Below, one piece after another: positions 26,759 through 35,627 of a DNA stretch of 52,676 nucleotides. Made by a program: the position numbers and the translations under genes. The notes beneath the pieces were generated by a model. The model made no database searches, was not told the DNA's origin, and was given only the letters and a program-made list of their open reading frames with translations. Every line of letters begins with the position of its first letter. Positions within the stretch are counted from its first letter, which is position 1. The DNA comes from Sutterella sp. (GTDB lineage Bacteria; Pseudomonadota; Gammaproteobacteria; Burkholderiales; Burkholderiaceae_F). The stretch lies in NCBI GenBank assembly GCA_019418235.1, contig DYCH01000033.1, forward strand, positions 1 through 52,676, given 5' to 3'.

Positions 26759-28582
26759 CTTGGTCTTCACAACAGAGTCTTTGTTCAAAGAACCATCTTT
26801 GTTGAGTTCAGCTTCAACGGCATCAGCAGTCAAGCCTTCACGCATCGAAAGCTTTGTTCCTTCAGCGCCGTTATCAATATTTACTGCCTTACTAAAAGCT
26901 TCGATATCGCTACCCAACTTGTCATTCAATTGAGATGTTGCAATTGCTTCCAACGAAGAATCTTCGGAAAGCATAGAAATATTGACGACTCTTGGAGTAG
27001 CCTCATTGAGAAGGATTTGACCTTTCCGACTTTGAAGAACTCCCTTGACATCCATAGAACTGCCCGAAGTCAATTCAATGGAACTAGACGCCATATTCAA
27101 TTGAGATGTTTCATCAAACACAATCTCACCAGAAACCGTTGTTGCTCCCTTTTCGAAACTCATCTCGGATTGATGATTTACTGTTATATCACCAACGATT
27201 TCGTTACTGGCGCCAGCGAGAAGAACATTCCCACCGTTATCAGCTTTAAGAGCAGTAGTTTCTATTGCGTTATCTGCATCAAGTTTGATCGTTGCATTAC
27301 CTAAAACATCTACATCACTGCCAGCTTCAGCAACTAATCCATGAACAGCTCCCGTCGTTGCGGAACTCACAGACATATTCAACTGCGTCTGATTGCTCGT
27401 CTGCAAAGTTCCGTTTTGAATGAGAATGCCGCCAATACTGGCATCATTTGCATCTGTATTCCCATCTGAAACACTAATATTAACGTTCTTTGCTAGAAGA
27501 TTTGTGTGTGAGTTATAGTCCGTGCCTTCTACAGGATTCTCTCCCTCAAACTTGTCGGTAATAACACCAATAGAGGCGTACTGACTTCCCATAGGTCCGA
27601 CAACGAAAGAGGCATCGCCACCAACACCTACAACAGATAAATTGAAACTATCAACATCTGCACCAACATTAAGCGTGCCACGATTTGAAATACCAACGTT
27701 AGCACCAGGAGTACCTGGTCCTACACCATCGCTGACATTGGTTTGAATGCTGTGCGTCCCATGCTTATAGTTCACGCCTCCTGTAGCATTGGAAATGTCT
27801 AAGCCAGCTACAGCAGAACCCTTAACAGAGATAGACGACTCCGCAGCATTGATGGAAACCCCACCACTTTGAGCTGCTTGGATACCAGTACCGGCCCAAC
27901 CCACTACCTCCACAGACAAACGATTGCCATTAAGAACAATTTGAGTGCGTTCTTTGTCAATAACGTCACCATCATTGGGGTCATAGCGTCCAGGGTAACC
28001 AATAGCGACAAGTCCATAAGCCAAATTATTAGTATTGCTTGCCCCTGAACTGACTTTTAAATTCACATCTCCGTTAATAGTTGTCACCGATGCATATTTT
28101 TGATTATCAATGCCCATAACGTAATTATTTTGAGAAGTGACATTACCACTGAGACTGCCATCAATCGTAATATCAGACATGCCTGTATTACGGACACCAA
28201 AGGCTGGGCCCGCACTACTATCAATGTTAAGTTGAACATTTCCTTTTATAAGTAAATCAGAAGCTTTGGTCTCTCCCGGATTTGCACTTGAAGTCAATGC
28301 GGAAATCCCAACGTGCATTTTATTAGGGGTTGCACTATCTCCCACTGTTAATATGAGACTATGACCATTAGTATCTACAACAAAGGTTTTATCGGGATTG
28401 CGGTAATCAACACCAATGGCAGCATTATGGGCTAGCTTATCACCCAAGGTCATTGAAACAGTTGTATCTTCTTCTAAGATCACACTTTCGTTATGAAAGG
28501 ATGCCTGCGAAGGTAATGAAATAGAAAGTAAAGCTGAAGCAACTGCTAGAGCAATTGGGCTATAACGATTGAGGGAAGTCAT
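25880..28582 (-). CDS. AT2: autotransporter, phase-variable promoter
   Basis: 900 residues. Residues 1-27 are a signal peptide (SPIALAVASALLSISLPSQA) without the extended region seen in AT1 and AT3. The passenger to about residue 600 is a beta-helix-type repeat region with no Cys and many Asn/Asp/Gly turns. The last ~296 residues form the translocator, ending in a barrel strand with terminal Trp (VGVRYAW). That part differs from AT4 at only 7 positions that I can count, while the passengers are unrelated. AAGGA precedes the ATG. A G9 tract lies between -35 and -10 elements. Role inferred as surface adhesin or autoaggregation factor; no protease motif seen. Confidence 0.92.
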   Translation of the reverse strand: MTSLNRYSPIALAVASALLSISLPSQASFHNESVILEEDTTVSMTLGDKLAHNAAIGVDYRNPDKTFVVDTNGHSLILTVGDSATPNKMHVGISALTSSANPGETKASDLLIKGNVQLNIDSSAGPAFGVRNTGMSDITIDGSLSGNVTSQNNYVMGIDNQKYASVTTINGDVNLKVSSGASNTNNLAYGLVAIGYPGRYDPNDGDVIDKERTQIVLNGNRLSVEVVGWAGTGIQAAQSGGVSINAAESSISVKGSAVAGLDISNATGGVNYKHGTHSIQTNVSDGVGPGTPGANVGISNRGTLNVGADVDSFNLSVVGVGGDASFVVGPMGSQYASIGVITDKFEGENPVEGTDYNSHTNLLAKNVNISVSDGNTDANDASIGGILIQNGTLQTSNQTQLNMSVSSATTGAVHGLVAEAGSDVDVLGNATIKLDADNAIETTALKADNGGNVLLAGASNEIVGDITVNHQSEMSFEKGATTVSGEIVFDETSQLNMASSSIELTSGSSMDVKGVLQSRKGQILLNEATPRVVNISMLSEDSSLEAIATSQLNDKLGSDIEAFSKAVNIDNGAEGTKLSMREGLTADAVEAELNKDGSLNKDSVVKTKNTLMQSSLELASAAPLALNRIMMNDVRKRLGDIRTSNGTHGAWARYDGGKLSGDGGLENDFHTIQVGIDTVPTADAPRMGVAFSYTDSDAEYARGSADMKAYSLAMYSTWMGDNGQFFDLIGRMGTADTDMVVDGQHKGSMDNVALSMSGEFGWRFDVTNSIYVEPQVEATYTYVNEDSLSLSTANYDVDAVHSLLGRIGFAAGMKCPSDYGNVYVRASAVHEFLGDSKITGMNAGNTNVYEIDGKDTWFEYGIGANFNITKSTYMWADVERTTGGALDEDWRATVGVRYAW

Positions 28583-28623
28583 AACTGATCCTTATATTGG
28601 TTTAGCAACATCTACAAATAGTC

Positions 28624-28654
28624 AGTTTGCCCCCCCCCGATCGCGTTTTGTCAA
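28624..28654 (-). promoter_or_regulatory. AT2 promoter with G9 tract in the spacer
   Basis: On the minus strand: perfect TTGACA (28649-28654), 10 bp, nine G (28630-28638), then CAAACT (28624-28629) as a -10-like hexamer. The spacer is 19 bp now; loss of two G would give the optimal 17. The layout is identical to the AT4 promoter. Confidence 0.7.
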
Positions 28655-28695
28655 ATTATTTTCCACCCCCGTATCACTTTCACAACACATAACAT

Positions 28696-28731
28696 AAAGG
28701 CCCTGTCAGAACTGAATCCAACAGAGCCTTT
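28696..28731 (-). terminator. Hairpin after AT3, likely terminator
   Basis: Minus-strand stem AAAGGCTCTGT/ACAGGGCCTTT with a 14-base loop, about 40 bp after the AT3 stop. The T tail is short. Confidence 0.55.
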
Positions 28732-28772
28732 AAAAGTATTTAGCTTAAAACGCTAAACGTCAGTCAACTTGA

Positions 28773-31700
28773 TTAGAAGACATACTTCATACCGATCTTA
28801 CCGCCGACAGAGGACGTACCGTCCTTGCCGCCACCGACCATGAAGTTGGCATCAACCATCATGTTGCCCTTCTTAGCACGCAAACCAAAGTCTGCGCTCA
28901 CTGGCGTCGTATCAATCACGTCTTGATCATGACTCAAAACACTGATTTCTTCATCGCCAAACGTCGGTACAAAGGCAACCTTGAAGCTCGGAGCTAACGT
29001 CCAACCATCGGCAGCACTTTGTTCGAAGCCGTTAATGCGCAAAGCGATCGGCACTTGAACAAGGGTTTGCTCTTGTTCTTTCACCTTAACGGCACCAACG
29101 TCCATGGCATCCGTTTCAAGTTGAGAAACACGAATACCGATGCTCGGAACGAATTGGAAGTGATCCGTCGTCAATTGGTATTGAGCACGAATACCTGCGG
29201 AGTAGATCTTGGCATCAACTTCTTGGTTCATTGCAGCTTGAGAAGACGTAATGTCGTTCTTAGATTGCAAGTAAGCCAATTCGCCAACAACCTTAGCAGC
29301 ACCGAAGGACTTCGTAGCGTAAGCCGTAAAGCCGTAGTTATCGATGTCGTTCTTGATAGAAGCAACACCGCTACGCAAAGAACCCTTACCGTATTGGATA
29401 GCAGCACCGGCCGTTACCGTGTCCGTCACAGGCACTTCAGCACCGAAGGCACCGTAGCCCATATCAGACTTAAACGTACCGCCATTATCCATGCTCGTGG
29501 ATTCATAACGTTCACCCGTCACGTTAGCCCACAAGTTCATACCAGGATTCAACTCTTGGTCAATCGAAGTACGATCGGCAATCGTTTCGGCCATGATGAA
29601 GTCAGCGTGACGCGTCATTGCTTGGATACCCGTGGAAGCCAAAGAACCGAGACCTGCTTCTTCGTTGAGGGTCGTCGTCACCGTGTTGCCATCGATAGCA
29701 CCGTCAATGAAGGGGTTATCCGTTACAACGCTAGCGCCACCGTCCATAACATCACCCGTTGCAAGGGTAAATTGACCTTCAGAGGCGTTGACCACACCAA
29801 GATAACTACCGTCATTCAACGTGACATTGCCGTCAACCACTGCTTCAGCTGCGTTAGATTGGTTCACAATGAACATGCCATTTCGAGCAACCGTTACTGC
29901 ACCACCAATCACAAGAGACGGATTAGCAGTTATTGTGGCATTCGTTTGAGAACCATCAACTAAAATGCCACCTGTAGCATCTAGCTTAATTTGAGAACCA
30001 GCATAGAGTGCAGCAGTAACGTCATCCTTCCAAGAAAGGCCTTGAGCCAAAGCAATTGCTTCAAATGCGGAAATCGCTTCGTCACTCGTTGCATCCGTAG
30101 CAACGATAGAGTTGCGAGCTACACTGATCTTAGTCGTGAGAGCATCAATATTAAGACGATAGAGTTCACCCTTAGTCGCTGCGTGAACAGTATTAGTCCC
30201 TTCAGTCCAATCCGGGTCAAACACAATAAGACCCGTCATGTCCTTCAACGAATTAATCGTGAGGTTACCTGCCGTCTCATTGTTGCCCACTAAAACAGTG
30301 CCGTTACCCGTGACATTAGCAATAGCAATATTTTCTGCACCCGTTACAACAACCTTTGATGTTTCGTCCACATTGACCGTTGCATTAAGTTCACCACCTT
30401 GAGAACCTTCTCCGCCCAATGCCAATGTGCCACCATCCGTTGCATTGACAGTGACGCTAGTAGCTTCGGACGATACAAAAGATCCTGCGTTCCCGGTTAA
30501 TGTCAGCGTTTTATCCGCCGTAACAGTCACCGTGTCTGCCGTCCCCAGATCGATACCGGAAACACCCAAGCTTTCTTCTCGATAAGAGTCGCCGACAGGT
30601 GCAGTACCACCGATTTGAACATTTTTATTCACAGCGTCAACTGTTACTTTATCAAGAATAACATTCGAATCAACTGGGGCTAATTCGTCAAGTGTCGCAC
30701 GGTTATCTGTATCAATTAACTCGCCTAGCATAACAACAGTCCCACCACTTAATTTACTAGCGGCTGAATTAGCATAAGCGAGATTGTATTTAGAGTCTGT
30801 TAATGCAAGCTTGCCATCCTTAAAGGTCAATTTATCAGAGTACTTCAGACCCTCTACATCTACTACTGTTGCATCACCATCTAATGCCTTAGTAAAAATT
30901 TGACCAGAAGATGTTTCGAGAGTGCCACTTACGGTAAGCTTACCTCCTAGTTTATTGCCGTCCTTATCTGCATTATTCGTCTTATCAGCATCCATCAAAT
31001 TGAAGCTTGACAACGCAAGCGTTGCACCCGTGGCAATGTTAACAGCGTTCTTAACGTTCCATTGGGAATTCACTTCCATGCGACCAGCTTCTGCTTCAAC
31101 AGTACCATAGTACTTATTCAAAGAACTATTGATAACTAACAGACCTGTACCTGTCTTGGTGATATTGGCATGTTTACCACCATTTGTTGTCGTTCCTTTA
31201 TTAGGAATAGAAGATGCAATGCTGTCCGTATCGTCAGAGGTCATCTCTCTACCAATTGTCAGTACGGCATCCGCGTCAATATTAAATTCAGCACGAGAAC
31301 CACGATCAAGGAAAAGGAAACCACCTGCTTGAGAATGATTCACATGATAGTTATAAGTTTCAAACTTTTGAGATGTACTATTAGAATTGACAGTATTCCC
31401 AAAATAAGTCATATCCTTAGTGATGTGGAATTCAACATTAGATTCAGAAACTTCACCTGTCGCATTACCAGTTGAAAAATCGGCATGAATCGCCCCACCA
31501 TAAGCATAACCACCACTAGTTTCTTCTGTTTTAGTAGCAATCACAGAGTTGTTTTGGAAAAGTACATTTTCAAAGAGAGCAGGATTACTCCCTTTTAACA
31601 TGATGGCTCCACCAGAGGCTCCATCCCACACGTAATCCTTATTTTTGACGTAATCTAAACCATTAGAAATAGCTTGATTCCCAATGAAAGCACCACCCTT

Positions 31701-32804
31701 CATTGAGATAGTTCCATAGTTATAAATCGCACCACCAGCTGCACCTGCTTCTGCACTATTTGACTTGACACTATTATTCGTAAACTCGCTATCAGTTAAA
31801 GTCATTGAACCAGTTGCATCGCCAAAGAATACCGTGCCACCGTTAACTTTGCCTGTTTGATTAGCTATATTTAAATAGCCTTCTAATTTAGTGTTGGTAG
31901 TCAAATAACCAGCTTTTCCCGTCGCTACGTCGATAGTACCATCGAACTTAGCTCCCTGTTCAAATTTCAAAGTCGTATTATCTGTAGATTCAGTTTTTGA
32001 GAGACCTTGAACTCGGATATCACCCTTAGTAATGGAGTCTTTACCAAAAGTAATAGTATTACCACTTGCAGTATGTCCCTTTTCACGATGAACGAAAACT
32101 GCATAGTCGCCAGCGGAAGCGTCAATGGTCCCATTGTTGGTAATAACGCCATTGTCGCCACTTACAACAACACCAATGCCACTCGTTACATTAATGGTTC
32201 CATTGTTGGTTGCTACAGCCTTCGCAGTCTTCTCACTGCTGGAAGTACCTGTAGGAGCAGCTTCCATTGCTGCGCCACCGTTAACATTGATCGTACCGTC
32301 ATTAATGATTGTATTGGTTTCACCAGCTTGTAAACTACCAACCGTCATGCCATAGGCATCGGTTACTTCAATCGTCCCCGCATTGACAGCTGTACCACCG
32401 CGTTCAGCCATCATCCCCTTAACTTGCCAATAGGGAGTCTTATTTTCAGTTGCATTGATGTTGACTTTGATAACACCCTCATTCGTATACTTATGATCCT
32501 TACCAGAAGCAAGAAGGCCATAAGCACGTGTGTTAGCCCCCGTAATATCCATTAAGAGGACATCATCCTTGGCAAAAGTTTTAGCGGATTCTTCTGCAGT
32601 CGTTACTAAGTAGCCAGAATTACCATCTGTAGTCGGTTTATAAGTAAAATCCTGAGCAACTGCAACTCCACAAGTCATTGCAGAAGCAACAGCTACAGCC
32701 ACAACCGTTTTCGTTCCCTTCTTTTGAACAGAACTTGTGATTTCATTGGCAACCATCAAAACGCCACGAGCTCGGTTGAAGACAACCTTAAATGTTTTAT
32801 TCAT
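28773..32804 (-). CDS. AT3: autotransporter with extended signal peptide, phase-variable promoter
   Basis: 1343 residues. MNKTFKVVFNRARGVLMVANE is an extended signal peptide region, followed by the hydrophobic VVAVAVASAMTCGVAVA and a cleavage site near residue 51. The passenger contains NNGTI/NDGTI repeats of a beta-helix (about 90-270) and GGAIYNYG and GGAIMLKG motifs of Pmp/polymorphic-type repeats (about 340-430). The last ~270 residues are the barrel (NLWANVTGERYEST... to ...GGKIGMKYVF), more related to AT1 than to AT2/AT4. No protease motif. ATG preceded by TGGAG. The promoter holds a G10 tract. Confidence 0.93.
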   Translation of the reverse strand: MNKTFKVVFNRARGVLMVANEITSSVQKKGTKTVVAVAVASAMTCGVAVAQDFTYKPTTDGNSGYLVTTAEESAKTFAKDDVLLMDITGANTRAYGLLASGKDHKYTNEGVIKVNINATENKTPYWQVKGMMAERGGTAVNAGTIEVTDAYGMTVGSLQAGETNTIINDGTINVNGGAAMEAAPTGTSSSEKTAKAVATNNGTINVTSGIGVVVSGDNGVITNNGTIDASAGDYAVFVHREKGHTASGNTITFGKDSITKGDIRVQGLSKTESTDNTTLKFEQGAKFDGTIDVATGKAGYLTTNTKLEGYLNIANQTGKVNGGTVFFGDATGSMTLTDSEFTNNSVKSNSAEAGAAGGAIYNYGTISMKGGAFIGNQAISNGLDYVKNKDYVWDGASGGAIMLKGSNPALFENVLFQNNSVIATKTEETSGGYAYGGAIHADFSTGNATGEVSESNVEFHITKDMTYFGNTVNSNSTSQKFETYNYHVNHSQAGGFLFLDRGSRAEFNIDADAVLTIGREMTSDDTDSIASSIPNKGTTTNGGKHANITKTGTGLLVINSSLNKYYGTVEAEAGRMEVNSQWNVKNAVNIATGATLALSSFNLMDADKTNNADKDGNKLGGKLTVSGTLETSSGQIFTKALDGDATVVDVEGLKYSDKLTFKDGKLALTDSKYNLAYANSAASKLSGGTVVMLGELIDTDNRATLDELAPVDSNVILDKVTVDAVNKNVQIGGTAPVGDSYREESLGVSGIDLGTADTVTVTADKTLTLTGNAGSFVSSEATSVTVNATDGGTLALGGEGSQGGELNATVNVDETSKVVVTGAENIAIANVTGNGTVLVGNNETAGNLTINSLKDMTGLIVFDPDWTEGTNTVHAATKGELYRLNIDALTTKISVARNSIVATDATSDEAISAFEAIALAQGLSWKDDVTAALYAGSQIKLDATGGILVDGSQTNATITANPSLVIGGAVTVARNGMFIVNQSNAAEAVVDGNVTLNDGSYLGVVNASEGQFTLATGDVMDGGASVVTDNPFIDGAIDGNTVTTTLNEEAGLGSLASTGIQAMTRHADFIMAETIADRTSIDQELNPGMNLWANVTGERYESTSMDNGGTFKSDMGYGAFGAEVPVTDTVTAGAAIQYGKGSLRSGVASIKNDIDNYGFTAYATKSFGAAKVVGELAYLQSKNDITSSQAAMNQEVDAKIYSAGIRAQYQLTTDHFQFVPSIGIRVSQLETDAMDVGAVKVKEQEQTLVQVPIALRINGFEQSAADGWTLAPSFKVAFVPTFGDEEISVLSHDQDVIDTTPVSADFGLRAKKGNMMVDANFMVGGGKDGTSSVGGKIGMKYVF

Positions 32805-32847
32805 AAGTCAACTCCATTTGACTAAACGTTTAGACAAAGATGGTTAC

Positions 32848-32878
32848 ATTATTACCCCCCCCCCGTCAGCATTGTCAA
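32848..32878 (-). promoter_or_regulatory. AT3 promoter with G10 tract in the spacer
   Basis: Minus strand: TTGACA (32873-32878), 8 bp, ten G (32855-32864), then TAATAAT. AATAAT (32848-32853, 5 of 6 to consensus) gives a 19-bp spacer; TAATAA gives 18. Eight G would place AATAAT at 17 bp. Confidence 0.72.
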
Positions 32879-32998
32879 TGCCTTTATATAGGATCTGTGG
32901 CTCTTTCCCAACGTCACGATATTGACATCGTTCTGTCATATATTTCTGCTAAAAGAAACCGTTAAAAATCAAGCTCTATCGTTCTCGTCGTTTTTCCT

Positions 32999-33956
32999 GA
33001 AAAAACAAAGTCCCGACAGAGATCGCTCCCCGTCAGGACTTCGTTTTGTGTTTTGTTAGAGAAACTTTAGTGGCGCATTACCAAGCGTAACGGACACCTA
33101 CCGTAGCACGCCAGTCTTCATCCAAAGCACCACCCGTGGTGCGTTCGACGTCGGCCCACATGTACGTGCTCTTCGTGATGTTGAAGTTAGCACCAATACC
33201 ATATTCAAACCACGTATCCTTACCGTCGATTTCGTAGACGTTCGTGTTGCCTGCGTTCACACCCGTGATCTTAGAGTCACCCAAGAATTCATGAACGGCA
33301 GATGCTCGAACATAAACGTTACCGTACTCGCTCGGACACTTCATACCGGCGGCAAAGCCGATACGGCCTAACAAGCTGTGAACTGCGTCAACATCATAGT
33401 TAGCCGTGCTCAAAGTTAAAGAGTCATCATTGACATATGTGTACGTAGCTTCCACTTGCGGTTCGACATAGATGGAATCCGTCACATCAAAGCGCCAACC
33501 GAATTCACCGGACATACTCAAAGCAACGTTATCCATTGAACCCTTGTGTTCCCCATCAACCACCATGTCGGTGTCTGCCGTACCCATGCGACCAATCAAG
33601 TCAAAGAATTGACCGTTGTCACCCATCCAGGTGCTGTACATGGCAAGGCTATATGCCTTCATATCGGCAGAACCGCGAGCGTATTCAGCATCGCTATCGG
33701 TGTAGCTAAAGGCTACGCCCATGCGAGGAGCGTCAGCGGTCGGAACCGTATCGATACCCACTTGGATCGTATGGAAGTCGTTTTCCAAACCGCCTTCACC
33801 CGACAACTTACCGCCATCGTAACGAGCCCATGCCCCGTGCGTACCGTTAGAGGTGCGGATGTCGCCTAAACGCTTACGAACGTCGTTCATCATGATGCGG
33901 TTTAAGGCTAACGGAGCGGCGGAAGCAAGTTCCAAGGAGGATTGCATCAAGGTGTT
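32999..33956. repeat. Long direct repeat, copy B (AT4 3' end and terminator)
   Basis: Matches 25801-26758 as described there. The boundary at the passenger side is sharp in both copies, at the codons for NTLMQSS. Confidence 0.92.
33000..33047 (-). terminator. Rho-independent terminator of AT4
   Basis: Same hairpin as after AT2, here AAGTCCTGAC/GTCGGGACTT, followed by TGTTTTTTC on the minus strand. Confidence 0.8.
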
Positions 33957-35369
33957 AGCAGAATTGGTAGCCGTTTCACCCTTGGAATTCACGCCAAAGC
34001 CCGGATTAACTAAACCTTCTTTAACTTCGGTCTTAGTTTCAACACCTTGGCCACCGACATTGCTCAACAAATTCTTTGCTTGCTCTGCATTAATTTCGTC
34101 AGAGGACAGTTCCTTCTCCATCTTAACGTCCATTAGATTGACGTCTAAAGATGCACTTCCATCCACTTTAGTAACATTGAATTTCCCCGCAGACGTGCCA
34201 TCCGTTGCAAGGCTAACAGTACCACTACCGCTCATGTTATCAACGGTTACTTCAATATCATCACCAGTGATATTAATATTTCCGCCATCAAGTTTTAATA
34301 CATTCAAAGAGGTGTAGCTCATCCCCGCCAAATCTGCGGTTGGATCATCTTTCTTTGCGACGGTCGGTTCCCATGTTGCCCCATCATTCAAAGCCAAAGT
34401 GAAATCAGATACCTCTAATTTATCTTTATTAGGTAATTTATTCGGATCCTCTGTATACCAAGAAACTAAAGTACTTCCTTTCCAAAATGAGTCTTTGCCC
34501 GATAAATTAATATCAATCGTAGAATCTACGTCTGTACCAGAAGTCGGGCCATCATAGTCAAAAGCAATATCGCCAATCAATTGGACAGTCTTACCTTCTC
34601 CTCCCAATTTGATTTTTGAGTCACCGCGAGTAGAAATGACATGACCAAGCGAACCGTCTCCATTAATTGCAGACGCATACAAATTACCATTGACCTCAAT
34701 ATAACCTTGACTTTGGGCACATAGTGCCACTGCAGTACCTAAAGCTCCTTCGGTCATTCTCACATCAATAATTGATTGATCTGCATTCACAATAATTTTT
34801 GCTCGATTGGCAGTTTCTGTACCAGGATTTGTATCTGTTTTAGCTGTTTTACTAGCAGCCCAAAGACCAAAGGCACCAAACTGAAGATCATCCGAACCCG
34901 ACTCTACTGACAAATTGAATGTCTTTGCATTGACCTCAATGACTGATTCCTCGAGGTCTGTCAACGCTGTTGACGAACCATATTTTGAACTCCATAACCC
35001 TTGAGCTGATCCATTACTCTTAACCTTAACTGCCAAAGTGTCAAGTTTTTGTTCTTTCGTGCCAAATGAAACTTTTGTTGCACCTTGCCCCTTATTTTCC
35101 ACATCATTTCTAACACGAACTGCAGTAGCATCTCCGCTATTATCATCAATATCTAAAATAACGTTTTGTCCACTAAAAGTCAGTTCAGAACCAGCTTTTA
35201 CATACAAACCAGTGTGTTCCCCAAAAAACACATCTCCTGTGATTTTTGATTCTTCCGTATAGTTTGTCGTATTTTCATGAGATGCGCCATCAGCAAAGGA
35301 AATACCAGAAGCTTGAGTAGTTGAAGCAAAAGCCATAAATAATGCAGATGCAATTAGAGTTTTTTTCAT
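33078..35369 (-). CDS. AT4: autotransporter, paralogue of AT2 with a different passenger
   Basis: 763 residues. Signal peptide at 1-20 (KKTLIASALFMAFASTTQA). The passenger, about 465 residues, has beta-helix character (NGSAQGLWSSKYGS, VDNMSGSGTVSLATDG) and no similarity that I can see to AT2 beyond the first motifs. From NTLMQSSLELASAAPLALNRIMMNDVRKRLGD onward it is nearly identical to AT2 through the terminal Trp. AGAGAGAAA precedes the ATG. Promoter contains a G9 tract. Surface adhesin-like by inference. Confidence 0.92.
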   Translation of the reverse strand: MKKTLIASALFMAFASTTQASGISFADGASHENTTNYTEESKITGDVFFGEHTGLYVKAGSELTFSGQNVILDIDDNSGDATAVRVRNDVENKGQGATKVSFGTKEQKLDTLAVKVKSNGSAQGLWSSKYGSSTALTDLEESVIEVNAKTFNLSVESGSDDLQFGAFGLWAASKTAKTDTNPGTETANRAKIIVNADQSIIDVRMTEGALGTAVALCAQSQGYIEVNGNLYASAINGDGSLGHVISTRGDSKIKLGGEGKTVQLIGDIAFDYDGPTSGTDVDSTIDINLSGKDSFWKGSTLVSWYTEDPNKLPNKDKLEVSDFTLALNDGATWEPTVAKKDDPTADLAGMSYTSLNVLKLDGGNINITGDDIEVTVDNMSGSGTVSLATDGTSAGKFNVTKVDGSASLDVNLMDVKMEKELSSDEINAEQAKNLLSNVGGQGVETKTEVKEGLVNPGFGVNSKGETATNSANTLMQSSLELASAAPLALNRIMMNDVRKRLGDIRTSNGTHGAWARYDGGKLSGEGGLENDFHTIQVGIDTVPTADAPRMGVAFSYTDSDAEYARGSADMKAYSLAMYSTWMGDNGQFFDLIGRMGTADTDMVVDGEHKGSMDNVALSMSGEFGWRFDVTDSIYVEPQVEATYTYVNDDSLTLSTANYDVDAVHSLLGRIGFAAGMKCPSEYGNVYVRASAVHEFLGDSKITGVNAGNTNVYEIDGKDTWFEYGIGANFNITKSTYMWADVERTTGGALDEDWRATVGVRYAW

Positions 35370-35408
35370 AATTTTTCTCTCTGGAAAAGTAAAAATTTAC
35401 AAAACGAT

Positions 35409-35439
35409 AGTCTGCCCCCCCCCGTAGCACATTTGTCAA
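35409..35439 (-). promoter_or_regulatory. AT4 promoter with G9 tract in the spacer
   Basis: Minus strand: TTGACA (35434-35439), 10 bp, nine G (35415-35423), CAGACT (35409-35414). The element order and every spacing equal those of AT2, although the 10-bp segment differs in sequence. Confidence 0.7.
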
Positions 35440-35627
35440 GTCAAAAACAACTTTTGTTCCCCTTACGCAACACAACTCAACTTTTCACAAACCTGTCATA
35501 AACCCCTGCTATGACCCTCATTGTTTTACACATCCCCTCACACCCAAATCTCCCCCAACCCCATTAAAATCAAAATGTCGCGCGCATCGCTTTTCTTGGC
35601 GCGCTTTGGGTTAAAAAAGAGACCATC

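Noticed and set aside
28660..28672. Second C-run upstream of AT2 as another phase-variable tract
   Set aside because: Only five C, too short to expect frequent slippage, and upstream of the -35 box.
29019..29963. 314-codon plus-strand frame opposite AT3
   Set aside because: Shadow of the AT3 translocator and passenger; no ribosome site, and the AT3 frame is clearly coding.
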